Notes: generated from the letters alone by a model not told the origin. 64,000 nt of DNA from Alcaligenaceae bacterium (GCA_013416405.1 JACCET010000008.1:124001-188000), one strand, 5' to 3'; shown: positions 51,146-60,226, counted from the first letter of the stretch. Made by a program: numbers and translations.

Positions 51146-51910
51146 TTAAAGCCATTGCATTGCTACCGGGGCGATCAAGGTCAGCCCCATCAGCACCAGC
51201 AATATAAAGGCAATGCGCCGCATGGCTTCGGGCGAGAACGGCGGCGGGTAGTGCTTGCCGGCAAGGGTTGCCAGTGCCACCAAGGGCAGGCAGATCGCAC
51301 TAAGCACGAGCTCTTGCAGATGTAGTTGACCTTGAGTCGCCACAAACAAGGTGCGCGCCCCCGCAATGACGGCGTTCAGGAGGATGAGCGCCGTGCGAAT
51401 CTGTGCCAGTGTCAGCGGCTGGCGATACAGCTGAAAAATCATTGGCGGACCGGGTATGCCGAACATGCCACCTATCAGTCCGCCCAAAAAACCAAAACAG
51501 GCGAACGAGCCCGTCCCCGATATTTCTGTCAGAGGGCGGGGCCGCCATGCAAGACTCAAGCCGCCGTAGGCAATGACAAGACCCAGTAAAACCTGGATGG
51601 CATCGGCCGCTCCGCTACTAAGATAATCCAGCAGCACGACACCCAGAACACTAGCGGGCAATACTGCAACGAGCATGGGGTTGACTGCCTTCCATGGCAC
51701 ATGATGCAGGTTACCTCGCAGCGCTACGCCACTGTTCATCAACGTAACAATACTGACGACGCTGGCAAGCGTTGCCACCGATACCATGCCGGTGGCACTG
51801 GCCAGGCCCATGATGATCATTGCCAGGCCGAAGCCCGTTACGGTGTGGAAATAGACCGCAAAGAGAACGACCAGGGCAAACGGGACAAGGGCGGAAAGCG
51901 CAGGGATCAT
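51146..51910 (-). CDS. TSUP (TauE/SafE) family permease
   Basis: 254-aa membrane protein with about seven hydrophobic segments; FHTVTGFGLAMIIMGLASAT and GFLGGLIGGMFGIPGPPMIF are the two TSUP repeats. The family exports or imports sulfite, sulfoacetate and other organosulfur or small anions. The gene lies seven bases after dctM, so it belongs to the GMC-TRAP operon. That supports a sulfonate or related substrate and release of sulfite. Confidence 0.88.
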   Translation of the reverse strand: MIPALSALVPFALVVLFAVYFHTVTGFGLAMIIMGLASATGMVSVATLASVVSIVTLMNSGVALRGNLHHVPWKAVNPMLVAVLPASVLGVVLLDYLSSGAADAIQVLLGLVIAYGGLSLAWRPRPLTEISGTGSFACFGFLGGLIGGMFGIPGPPMIFQLYRQPLTLAQIRTALILLNAVIAGARTLFVATQGQLHLQELVLSAICLPLVALATLAGKHYPPPFSPEAMRRIAFILLVLMGLTLIAPVAMQWL

Positions 51911-51916
51911 GAATCC

Positions 51917-53200
51917 CTAGCGCGCCGGAATCAGGCCGAGCGAAAGCCATGGGATGAACGCGATCAACATCCAGGCTATCAACAAGCCGCCCAGGTACAG
52001 CAGAGCTGAAGGGACGATACGCATATATGGAATGCCGGTAATACCGCTGGCGACAAAAAGGTTGAGCCCAAACGGGGGGGAGATGAATCCGATAGCGGCG
52101 CCCACCAGGAAGATCACCGAGAAGTGCACTGGGTCTACGCCCATGGATACCGCGATCGGCGCCAGGATGGGGGCAAATATGACGGTAACGGGCAGGCTTT
52201 CCAGAATGCAACCGGCAGCCAGCACGATTGCCATGCATATGAGCAAGACAAGCATGGGGTTTTGTCCGAAGAGTGCGATGAAGTTGGCGACAGTCCCGCT
52301 AACACCCAGCAAACCGAAGACCTGTTGCATCACGATGGAAACGGCAATCATGGGTGCCAGCATACCTGTTAATTGCCCGGATCGCAGCAGCACATCGGGC
52401 AGTTCGCGCCATTTGATCTCGCGCGTAACGAACAGGCCGGCCAGCAGGCAAAAGCCCACTGTGATGGCAGCCGCTTCGGTGGGTGAGAACAGGCCTGAAT
52501 AGATGCCATAGATAACGATGAATACCGCAAAGAAGCCCAGATAGGCGCGCCGTGCCGTGCGCCACACATTGCCCATATCCAGTGGAGTTTTTGTGCCCAT
52601 ACCGTCTTTGCGGCAGCGCCACCAGCACACGAGCATCATTGACGCCACCATCAGTATGCCGGGCAGGATGCCGGCGATGAACAGGTCTGAAATCGACAGG
52701 TTCATGATGAAGCCATACACAATGAAGATGATGGACGGGGGAATAATAATACCGACCGTACCACCTGCCGCTGCCGTGGCGGCGGCAAAGTTGGACTGAT
52801 AGCCGTCCTTGACCAGCAGCGGGTGCATGATGCCGCCTATGGTTGCGGTGGTGGCGGCATTCGAGCCCGAGATGGCGGCAAACAAGCCGCAGGACCCTAT
52901 GGTTGCCAGGCCCAACCCGCCATGCAGCCAGCTAAGGCAGGCGTGGGCAAAGTTTGCCATGCGCCGTGCTATGCCCGCTGCCGCGATCAGGTCGCCTGTA
53001 AGAATGAAAAGCGGCAGTGCAAGCAAGCCGAAAAAGTTCAAGCCCTCGAACAGCGTGACACCGATATTGGCCAGGGTGAAGTCTATGGCCAGCGATGCAC
53101 CGACCACCCAAAAGCCCAGCACCAGGAAGATAGGCACACCCAGCATGAACAAGATCACCACGCCAACAGTGATAAGCGTAAGCAGCAGACTGGTATCCAT
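51917..53200 (-). CDS. TRAP transporter large permease DctM-type
   Basis: 427-aa permease with about twelve segments: GLFAAISGSNAATTATIGG, GTVGIIIPPSIIFIVYGFIM and GFISPPFGLNLFVASGITG are the DctM signatures. ATG 53200 is chosen because the protein starts with the usual MDTSLLLTLITVGVVILF; the upstream in-frame codons overlap dctQ. It acts with the DctQ at 53217 and the DctP at 53856. Confidence 0.9.
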   Translation of the reverse strand: MDTSLLLTLITVGVVILFMLGVPIFLVLGFWVVGASLAIDFTLANIGVTLFEGLNFFGLLALPLFILTGDLIAAAGIARRMANFAHACLSWLHGGLGLATIGSCGLFAAISGSNAATTATIGGIMHPLLVKDGYQSNFAAATAAAGGTVGIIIPPSIIFIVYGFIMNLSISDLFIAGILPGILMVASMMLVCWWRCRKDGMGTKTPLDMGNVWRTARRAYLGFFAVFIVIYGIYSGLFSPTEAAAITVGFCLLAGLFVTREIKWRELPDVLLRSGQLTGMLAPMIAVSIVMQQVFGLLGVSGTVANFIALFGQNPMLVLLICMAIVLAAGCILESLPVTVIFAPILAPIAVSMGVDPVHFSVIFLVGAAIGFISPPFGLNLFVASGITGIPYMRIVPSALLYLGGLLIAWMLIAFIPWLSLGLIPAR

Positions 53201-53216
53201 GATTTGCCCTTGAACC

Positions 53217-53756
53217 TTAAACAGTTTCAGCGCCGACGCTTTGGATGTCGACAATAAACGGCTCTTGCCGACAGTAGCGGCCAATGTCGGCGGCCAGGTT
53301 TTGCAATGCTCTGAACATTAGCAGTATCCATGCCACGGGGGTGGCGCAATAAAACCACCATTGCATGATGTTGTCGGTACCTTGCACGATGGAAAAATTG
53401 TTGTAAGCCAGCATGGTCTGTTCGAACGTGAAGTAGACGACGAGCAGCCCAAAAGTCAGCCACAGCAGGGCGTCGAGCCACATGCAGGCAAACTGGGCAC
53501 GGTACGACATGCGCACGCGCAATTCGTTGAAACACAGGTGTGAGCGTCGCCTGACGTTATACGAACATCCTATCCAGGTTACCCACAGGAAGAGGTAGAT
53601 GGGTATGGATCCGCTCCAGGGAATCTGTGTGCTGAACAGGTATCGCTGCGCAACCGCAAAAATAATGATGCCCGACATGGTGGAGTAGGCAACCAGGATA
53701 AATGCCCGCTCGACATTGCGGTCCAGCCACTTCAGCATAGAAATCAAAGGCGACAT
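53217..53756 (-). CDS. TRAP transporter small membrane subunit DctQ-type
   Basis: 179-aa protein with four hydrophobic segments (FILVAYSTMSGIIIFAVAQ, WSGSIPIYLFLWVTWIGCS, ACMWLDALLWLTFGLLVVY, WFYCATPVAWILLMFRAL). RRRSHLCFNELRVRM is the cytoplasmic loop typical of DctQ. It lies between dctP and dctM and is full length. Confidence 0.87.
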   Translation of the reverse strand: MSPLISMLKWLDRNVERAFILVAYSTMSGIIIFAVAQRYLFSTQIPWSGSIPIYLFLWVTWIGCSYNVRRRSHLCFNELRVRMSYRAQFACMWLDALLWLTFGLLVVYFTFEQTMLAYNNFSIVQGTDNIMQWWFYCATPVAWILLMFRALQNLAADIGRYCRQEPFIVDIQSVGAETV

Positions 53757-53855
53757 TGCTTGGTCCTTATACGGATATGCGCAGCGGTCTCGTTCAGACC
53801 GACTGCGCTGTCAGGCAGTTTCATGCGGGCGCTTGCCCGCATGTACTGTGATGCC

Positions 53856-55079
53856 TTAAGCGGATTCCCACCATTTGCGTGGCTTCACACTTTCCACAGT
53901 GGCGTCCTCGGAGATCTCGTGGGTAATGGCGTAGATCTCCTCGTAAGTGTCTGCGCCGCCCTGCATCTTGTTGAGCCGTTCACGCCATTGCTCCCAGGGT
54001 TTGGGGTTGGATTTTGGCGAGCAAGCCTGTTCGGCCTTCTTGATTTCTTCGGGCGGCAGCACGGCTACCCGAACTTTGTTCTTGCCGAACAAGGTATCGG
54101 GACCAGGATCGGGCACCGCACCCACGACTTCGACCAGCGCCCTTTCGTTTTCGCGCTGGGTGTACTGCTGGGCGGCATAGGCGGTCTCCATGATGACGTC
54201 TTGCAGCTCGGGAGACAGCTTCTCGAAGGTCTTGTTGTTCATGGCCGTATGTTCGGTGCCGCAGAAGAAGCGCAGATCCACAGCTTGCGAAAGCACTGGC
54301 GACAGGCCGCCGTAACCTGCGGCACCCATCCAGGTTTCAGCACCGTCGATCAGGCCCGACTTCAGTCCGTCGACAGTTTCTTCCCAGGCCAACGGCACGG
54401 GACCCAGGTCCATGAGTTCCATGGCGATGCGACCCAGTTGTGTGCCGGTGACGCGGTTCTTGGTGCCGGCCAGCTCGGATAGCTTGGAGACCGTCGGCTT
54501 GTCGGCGAACTTTGAGCCCATCATCAGGCCACGCAATTCGCAATGGGTGAACAGGAACTGAATGTTGTGCAGACGGCGCAGCGGCTCGCGCAGCAAGGCC
54601 TCGCTTTTCGGATGATAGAAGAAATAGTGTTGTGATGCCCGGCTGGGGAACATATAGGCGAAATCCAGCACGTTGTAATAGGGCGCTGCGCCGGCCGAGT
54701 TCTGCGTACTGGCCGTGAACATATCCACAATGCCCTGCTGCGTTTTCTTGACGCAATCGAGCTGGTTGCAGATTTGATTGCTGCCGATGAAATCCACAAG
54801 AATGGCACCGTCGCTGCGCTTTTCAAGTTCTCGGGCAAACCATAGCTGGCCTGATTCCTGTATTTTCAGATTTTCTTCGTTAAAGCCTGCTGCGCCCATC
54901 TTGAAGTTGTACTTGGCCTTGCCGCTGCGACCGTTGGCTGTTTGCGCTGCTGCTTGCCCTAGTCCTTCAATGGTAAGCGGCCCGAACATGCCAACTGCTG
55001 CCAGCATGGTCGAGCTTAAGCCATAGCGGCCCGCAACACGCATGAAGCCACGACGATCCAAAGGTGTTTTCGTTGTCAT
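53856..55079 (-). CDS. TRAP transporter substrate-binding protein, Tat-exported
   Basis: 407-aa receptor, larger than common DctP proteins. The N-terminus (LDRRGFMRVAGRYGLSSTML) is a strong twin-arginine signal. The body includes GSNQICNQLDCVKKTQQGIV, RVTGTQLGRIAMELMDLGP and AWEETVDGLKSGLIDGAETW. The conserved arginine of carboxylate binding is in TGTQLGR or nearby. Folded export through Tat is uncommon for TRAP receptors and suggests a cofactor or rapid folding. It follows the GMC oxidoreductase gene by 39 bases. Confidence 0.87.
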   Translation of the reverse strand: MTTKTPLDRRGFMRVAGRYGLSSTMLAAVGMFGPLTIEGLGQAAAQTANGRSGKAKYNFKMGAAGFNEENLKIQESGQLWFARELEKRSDGAILVDFIGSNQICNQLDCVKKTQQGIVDMFTASTQNSAGAAPYYNVLDFAYMFPSRASQHYFFYHPKSEALLREPLRRLHNIQFLFTHCELRGLMMGSKFADKPTVSKLSELAGTKNRVTGTQLGRIAMELMDLGPVPLAWEETVDGLKSGLIDGAETWMGAAGYGGLSPVLSQAVDLRFFCGTEHTAMNNKTFEKLSPELQDVIMETAYAAQQYTQRENERALVEVVGAVPDPGPDTLFGKNKVRVAVLPPEEIKKAEQACSPKSNPKPWEQWRERLNKMQGGADTYEEIYAITHEISEDATVESVKPRKWWESA

Positions 55080-55118
55080 TTTATGTCTCCGTTATTGGCT
55101 GTTGCCAGCCTGTAAGGA

Positions 55119-56735
55119 TTACTGCCGCTTTTCTTCGCGCATAAGGTCCACCACCTTTTCAGCCATCATGATGACTGGTGCGTTGGTGTTGCCCGAAATC
55201 AGTGTGGGCATGGATGAAGCGTCAATCACGCGAAGACCTTGCACGCCGCGTACTCGAAGCTGAGGATCGAGTACTGCCATGGCGTCCCCATCGGGGCCCA
55301 TGCGGCATGTTCCGCTAGGATGAAAAATCGTGGCGCCGGTGTCTCGTGCGAACGCCAGAAAATCTTCATCTGTTTCTGCTTGTGGCCCGGGTTTTACCTC
55401 GCGTTTGACGTAGGGCCGCATGGCCCCGGTCCGGGCGATATCTCTGGCAACCTTCACGCCTGCCACCGTTGTGCGGCGGTCTAGTTCAGTGTCCAGGTAA
55501 TTGGGCTGGATCTCTGGTGTTTCCAGAGGATCGATGGATTTGATGCGCACATGGCCACGAGATTCTGGCCGTAACTGGCACACCGAGAATGTGAAGCCGG
55601 AATAAGGGTGGACTTTTCCGCCTGCCATATCGGCTGACAGCGTAGCCACATGGAACTGGATGTCCGGCGTGCTGCTTTCGTTGGGCAAGGCGCGCATGAA
55701 GCAGCCACCCTGATTGATGCCTATGGCCAACGGCCCTTCGCGACGCGTAAGCCATTGCATGCCCATGTGGAACTTGCCCCACAGGGTGTTCAGTGCGTCG
55801 TTAGTCGTGATTGGCTTGGTGCATTCAAAACCCAGGCGTATCTGCAGGTGGTCCTGCAGGTTCTCGCCCACCCCGGGAACATCGGCCACTACCGGTATGC
55901 CATGCGCCTGCAGCAGCTTGGCCGGGCCTATGCCCGATAGTTGCAGCAATTGGGGCGAGTAAATGGCGCCGGCCGACAGCAGGACTTCCCCGTTGGTGTT
56001 GAGCTGTACGCTGTGAAGGGTGTTTCCTGAGCGGTAATTCACGCCAGTTGCTCGGGTTCCGTCCATGATCAGGCCGGTGGCCTGGGCATTGCTCAGGACG
56101 GTCAGGTTGCTGCGTCTGCGCGCTGGTCGCAAATAGGCGGTAGCTGTGCTGCAACGCAAGCCCTTGTGAGTGGTCAGTTGATAATAGCCTGCACCTTCTT
56201 GGTTCTGGCCGTTAAAGTCGGTGGTGCGTGGCACACCAATTTCTTGCGCGCCATCCAGGAAAGCTTCGATAAGCTCGTCCTTGTGATGAATGTCGGATAC
56301 CTTCAGCGGGCCGTTGCCGCCATGAAGGGGTATGGCACCGCGCTCGTTAGATTCGGACTTGATGAAGTAGGGCAGTACATCAGCGTAGCTCCAGCCTGTA
56401 TTGCCCAGCTCCGCCCAGTGGTCATAGTCTTGTTGTTGGCCCCGTATGTAGATAAGGCCATTGATCGCGCTGGAGCCACCCAAGGTTTTGCCACGTGGCC
56501 AATAAATGCGGCGACCATTCATGTTGGGATCGGGGTCAGTGTAAAGACACCAGTTATGCTTCGTGCTCCACATGGTCTTGCCGTAGCCTATGGGCAAATG
56601 CAGCCAGACCGACGTATCAGGCGGGCCTGCTTCCAGCAATAACACCTGTACCGAAGGGTCTTCGCTTAGCCGGCCTGCCAGTACGCATCCGGCGGATCCA
56701 GCACCCACAACAATGTAGTCGTAGCGTTTGGTCAT
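55119..56735 (-). CDS. GMC family FAD-dependent alcohol dehydrogenase
   Basis: 538-aa glucose-methanol-choline oxidoreductase. FAD motif YDYIVVGAGSAGCVLAGRL, the GMC signature GRRIYWPRGKTLGGSSAING (seen in part), active-site histidine in IFHPSGTCRMG and final NTNAPVIMMAEK. It oxidises a primary alcohol to an aldehyde, passing electrons to a quinone or cytochrome rather than NAD. ATG 56735 is chosen on homology; a longer frame continues upstream into the control region. With the TRAP genes, the TSUP permease and a divergent IclR regulator, a small hydroxylated compound such as isethionate or choline is the likely substrate. Confidence 0.85.
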   Translation of the reverse strand: MTKRYDYIVVGAGSAGCVLAGRLSEDPSVQVLLLEAGPPDTSVWLHLPIGYGKTMWSTKHNWCLYTDPDPNMNGRRIYWPRGKTLGGSSAINGLIYIRGQQQDYDHWAELGNTGWSYADVLPYFIKSESNERGAIPLHGGNGPLKVSDIHHKDELIEAFLDGAQEIGVPRTTDFNGQNQEGAGYYQLTTHKGLRCSTATAYLRPARRRSNLTVLSNAQATGLIMDGTRATGVNYRSGNTLHSVQLNTNGEVLLSAGAIYSPQLLQLSGIGPAKLLQAHGIPVVADVPGVGENLQDHLQIRLGFECTKPITTNDALNTLWGKFHMGMQWLTRREGPLAIGINQGGCFMRALPNESSTPDIQFHVATLSADMAGGKVHPYSGFTFSVCQLRPESRGHVRIKSIDPLETPEIQPNYLDTELDRRTTVAGVKVARDIARTGAMRPYVKREVKPGPQAETDEDFLAFARDTGATIFHPSGTCRMGPDGDAMAVLDPQLRVRGVQGLRVIDASSMPTLISGNTNAPVIMMAEKVVDLMREEKRQ

Positions 56736-56775
56736 GCGCTTGCCTTTTTTATTAATGACAGCGGCAGAGAAAAAT

Positions 56776-56790
56776 GGAACAATCTGTTCT
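56776..56790. promoter_or_regulatory. Candidate IclR operator
   Basis: GGAACAATCTGTTCT contains GAACA, three bases, TGTTC, a perfect inverted repeat in the 131-bp region between the GMC and IclR genes. IclR-type regulators commonly bind such palindromes with short spacers. Confidence 0.5.
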
Positions 56791-56866
56791 GGTATTGATG
56801 CTATGGTATACATCCTGTCGCGCCCTAACAAGGCATGAACCACTAGTTTCTTCCTAGGATTTTCCC

Positions 56867-57655
56867 GTGAATTCCGTTCCGAATTTCGAAGAAGAGCACG
56901 CAAATAATGAAACCAGCGGTGGTGCGCCGGCCCGCGCCTTGCGCATATTGGACCTGGTTTCATCACACGGCGGCGCCATGAGCCTGGCCGAGATCGCCGA
57001 AGCGCTTTCCTTGCCCAAAGGCAGTGCGCATCGGCTCTGTACGCTACTGGTTTCCATGGGCTATCTGGCACGTGATGTGGATGATCGCAGTTACGCGGTG
57101 GGCAAGGCCCTGCAGCGACTGGCACTCAGCACGCTTAAGCACCGTTCCATACAAAGCCTGCGCCACGATATCCTCATCGAATTGGTCAAGAAAGTTGGCG
57201 AAACTTGCAACTTCAATACCCTTGATGGCACACGGGTGGCGTATTTGGATCGAGTTGAAGCGCAGTGGCCCTTGCGTCTGATTTTTGATGTGGGCTCGCG
57301 TGTTCCGTTGCACTGCACCGCCAGCGGCAAACTGCTGCTGGCTCATATGCGAGCTAATGAAGCCGCACGTATTCTTCCTTATCTTCAGTTGGATGCTTGC
57401 ACCGAGAGCAGCATCACTTGTCTGATGGAGCTGGAACGCGAATGCCGGCAGATTCTTGAGCAAGGCTACGCCACAGACCGCGAGGAATTCATCGCCGGCA
57501 TGGTGGCAGTTGCGGTGCCCGTGCGCGATACCCGCGGCGAAGTGCAGGCAGCAATTGCCATGCATGCACCCACCGCCCGGATGTCGCTGGAGCGGGCGCT
57601 GGAGCTGTTGCCGTATTTGAACAAGGCAGCGCGGGACATGCAGGGCGTGTTATGA
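56867..57655 (+). CDS. IclR family transcriptional regulator
   Basis: 262-aa regulator with an N-terminal winged helix (MSLAEIAEALSLPKGSAHRL, residues about 38-60) and a C-terminal IclR effector domain (VPLHCTASGKLLLAHM, YATDREEFIAGMVAVAVPV). The start is GTG 56867 after AGGAT. It is divergent from the GMC-TRAP-TSUP operon and probably controls it with the substrate as inducer. Regulators of isethionate and many alcohol operons belong to this family. Confidence 0.9.
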   Translation: MNSVPNFEEEHANNETSGGAPARALRILDLVSSHGGAMSLAEIAEALSLPKGSAHRLCTLLVSMGYLARDVDDRSYAVGKALQRLALSTLKHRSIQSLRHDILIELVKKVGETCNFNTLDGTRVAYLDRVEAQWPLRLIFDVGSRVPLHCTASGKLLLAHMRANEAARILPYLQLDACTESSITCLMELERECRQILEQGYATDREEFIAGMVAVAVPVRDTRGEVQAAIAMHAPTARMSLERALELLPYLNKAARDMQGVL

Positions 57656-57720
57656 AGCATTCGGCGGGCACTTAGGCATGAATCTTGCTGATTTGGGGTC
57701 TCTTATCGAGGAACTGCCGA

Positions 57721-57843
57721 ATGAGCAAAAATGCCAACCATCAAGGCTTGTACTGGGAAGCCGTTAGCACCAAACCAGCCTCTTATCCGGTTCTTGCAGA
57801 CGATCTTGACGTCGATGTGGTGATTACGCTGAACAAGAATTGA
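57721..57843 (+). pseudogene. N-terminal remnant of an FAD-dependent amine oxidoreductase
   Basis: A 40-codon frame beginning MSKNANHQGLYWEAVSTKPA and ending DDLDVDVVITLNKN. The start resembles DAO/PuuB-type oxidases (S-YW-A-T-PA-P-L-GD-DVDVVIIGGG). The FAD glycine motif is replaced by a short unrelated tail, and the frame stops at 57841-57843. It is therefore a truncated gene start. Its TGA overlaps the ATG of the diiron oxidase gene, so the remaining leader may still drive coupled translation of that gene. Confidence 0.5.
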
Positions 57844-59276
57844 TGGATCGCCTGCGAACGTCAGATATCAACGATATGGACAGCGCGAAAATTCGTTCCG
57901 TTGTTTGCAAGGACGAAAGTCCGTCGCAGCATGATGCAAGAGAACTTTATTTCGATTTGCTCAATGCAAAGCCTGAGCAGACTACGCTGGCTCAGTCTCG
58001 CCGCTTTCTGTCCCGGCAGTTGACGAGTGTGACGGGGGTGCCAGCGGATCTGCCCGCTGACGTGAACGATCTGGCTCACTGGATGAGCGCGAATACGGCG
58101 GCAGTCGGCAAGCAGTATCGCCAATACCTGGACGAGCGACAAAATGGCGGAGCCCGTCGCTACTTTCCCGGCAAGGGGCATGCGCTGTATTTCCTGAACG
58201 CCGTTGCGCCCACCAAGCTGGTTGATGGTGCCTGGCTATACGGTGTGACGAGCCAGTGGCGTGACTCCCGCTACTCGGAACTCATCCGGATCTACCTGGA
58301 AGAACTGGGTGACGGCGAGCCTGAGCAGAACCATGTGGTGATGTACAAGAAGCTGCTGGCTGTGCATGACTGCCAGCAATGGGAGGCCCTGGATGAACCT
58401 TATTTCATGCAGGGTGCCATTCAACTGTCGCTGGCGCAGCATGCGCGCGAGTATCTGCCGGAAGTCATAGGTTTCAATCTGGGCTATGAGCAACTGCCGC
58501 TGCATTTATTGATCTGTGCCTACGAGTTGAACGAGTTGGGCATAGACCCCTACTATTTCACCCTTCATGTCACCATAGACAATGCCGCTTCGGGGCACGC
58601 TGCCAGGGCGGTGAAGTCGGTGACGGACGCCATGCCTGTTGCAGGCGGCCAGGACGAGTTTTATCAGCGCATTCGTAACGGCTATCAGCTTAATTCACTA
58701 GGGTTGGGGACCAATGAAATCATTGCCGGCTTCGACCTGAAGCAAGAGATGCTGGGCATCCTGGCGGCCAAGGCTTCGGTGGGTGCGGCGCTACATTCGG
58801 ACTATTGCCGTGTTGCGGGAAAAACGGTGACTCAATGGCTGTCGTCACCTGGACAAATACCGGATTTTGTCGGCGCCCTGGAAAGAATTGGATGGATACG
58901 CCGTCATACCCACCCGGAGAACAGCCGGTTCTGGAACCTGATCGTGGGTGAAAAGGCCCCGATGTTCGGCGTCTTCAACGCCTATGAAAAACAGGTTATC
59001 CATGACTGGATTGCGGGTGAGAGTCTGCCGGAATCCTTGCGTGGAAACAGCCGTGTTGTGCCTCGGCGCATCCAACCGTGTTCGAGCCGCCTGAGAGCTG
59101 ATCGTTCTGGCGGCGATTTCGATGCAGACGCGCTCATGTTGAAAGAAAGGCTGGCCAGTGTTGTGGACCCGAATATCGTCATGGATCTGCTGGTGCCGTG
59201 GTTGTCGCCCACGCGTCATCACACTGCGGTGGGTCTGATGGCAACGCGTATGTTTTCAAAAAGGATGGGCGCATGA
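57843..59276 (+). CDS. Haem-oxygenase-like diiron oxidase (HDO superfamily)
   Basis: 477-aa protein of the iron-containing redox enzyme/haem-oxygenase-2 family. A metal set spaced as in HDO enzymes is visible: Glu154 and His164 (YLEELGDGEPEQNH), Glu216 (NLGYEQLPLH), Asp246 and His252 (DNAASGHAARA). Such enzymes use O2 and a diiron centre to decarboxylate, desaturate or N-oxygenate amino acids or fatty acids. The N-terminal 120 residues and C-terminal 150 residues extend the core. The ATG at 57843 overlaps the stop of a gene remnant; ATG 57876 is also possible. It overlaps an NPPY methyltransferase gene (ATGATG), so the two act together on an unknown molecule. Confidence 0.75.
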   Translation: MDRLRTSDINDMDSAKIRSVVCKDESPSQHDARELYFDLLNAKPEQTTLAQSRRFLSRQLTSVTGVPADLPADVNDLAHWMSANTAAVGKQYRQYLDERQNGGARRYFPGKGHALYFLNAVAPTKLVDGAWLYGVTSQWRDSRYSELIRIYLEELGDGEPEQNHVVMYKKLLAVHDCQQWEALDEPYFMQGAIQLSLAQHAREYLPEVIGFNLGYEQLPLHLLICAYELNELGIDPYYFTLHVTIDNAASGHAARAVKSVTDAMPVAGGQDEFYQRIRNGYQLNSLGLGTNEIIAGFDLKQEMLGILAAKASVGAALHSDYCRVAGKTVTQWLSSPGQIPDFVGALERIGWIRRHTHPENSRFWNLIVGEKAPMFGVFNAYEKQVIHDWIAGESLPESLRGNSRVVPRRIQPCSSRLRADRSGGDFDADALMLKERLASVVDPNIVMDLLVPWLSPTRHHTAVGLMATRMFSKRMGA

Positions 59277-60226
59277 TGGCCGATGATCCAGACGTGGCCC
59301 TGGTGCAATTGGGCGAGGCACTGAAACAGCTGGATTATCGTCATATCACGGTTACGCCTGCCACCCATGCGCGTGTCAATGCACGCAAAAGTAACGAGTG
59401 GGCCAAGGACCCTACTGGGGTATTTGGCTGGAGCCGCCCGTTTCACGCCGAGATTGTTCCCGAACCTATCTTCAAGCTCATGCAAAAGGCCGGCATTACA
59501 GAGGCGTGCAAGGATGGCTGGCGCAGCACCTTGCGAGTCTCGGCCCTGAACAATCATCTGTATTTCCATTCGGCCTGGCCGACAGAACCTGCCGACGCTG
59601 TGTTCTTCGGACCCGACACTTATCGCTACGTAGAGGCAATGTTTCAGCATTTTCAAGTGAACGAATCATTGGTGCCACGTGCGGTGGACATAGGCTGTGG
59701 CGCCGGCCCGGGTGCCATAGAGCTGGCGCGCCGGCGGCCCGAGGCCGAAGTATTTGCCGTCGACATCAATGACGCGGCGTTGCGGTTGACACGAATCAAT
59801 GCGATTCTTGCAGGCGCGTCGATACACGCAAAGCGCAGCAACCTGCTGACCGGCCTCGACGGCGATTTTGATCTGATCATTGCGAATCCGCCTTACATGC
59901 AGGATCCGGCTGCGCGTGCCTATAGACATGGCGGCGGCACATTGGGCGCAGGGCTGTCGCAAGACATCATTGGCACGGCGCTGCAGCGGCTGAACCCGGG
60001 TGGGACATTGCTGCTTTACACCGGTTCGGCCATTGTCGACGGAATAGACCAATTTCGGGCCTCGACGGCAAAAATGCTGCAGGGGAAATGTGACTGGAGC
60101 TATCGCGAAATTGATCCGGACGTGTTTGGTGAAGAGCTTGAAACCGACACTTATGGCGATGTGGATCGTATTGCCGCCGTACTGCTTTGCGCCAGGATGC
60201 CGGGTAGAGCACCGAAGGAGAATTGA
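59273..60226 (+). CDS. NPPY-type SAM-dependent methyltransferase
   Basis: 317-aa class I methyltransferase. Motif I is AVDIGCGAGPG (to residue 147), Asp164 (FAVDIN) binds the ribose, and NPPY at 205-208 (LIIANPPYMQDP) is the motif of amino-group methylases such as HemK/PrmC and N6-adenine enzymes. The 120-residue N-terminal domain (TPATHARVNARKSNEWAKDP) is not one I recognise. The gene overlaps the diiron oxidase by four bases. The motif suggests N-methylation of an amide or amine, perhaps on the oxidase's product. It is followed directly by a broken DUF421 gene. Confidence 0.75.
   Translation: MMADDPDVALVQLGEALKQLDYRHITVTPATHARVNARKSNEWAKDPTGVFGWSRPFHAEIVPEPIFKLMQKAGITEACKDGWRSTLRVSALNNHLYFHSAWPTEPADAVFFGPDTYRYVEAMFQHFQVNESLVPRAVDIGCGAGPGAIELARRRPEAEVFAVDINDAALRLTRINAILAGASIHAKRSNLLTGLDGDFDLIIANPPYMQDPAARAYRHGGGTLGAGLSQDIIGTALQRLNPGGTLLLYTGSAIVDGIDQFRASTAKMLQGKCDWSYREIDPDVFGEELETDTYGDVDRIAAVLLCARMPGRAPKEN

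Noticed and set aside
56736-57125. Upstream extension of the GMC gene frame
   Set aside because: The extension overlaps the IclR gene and the divergent control region; GMC proteins start at the MTKRYDYIVVG segment.
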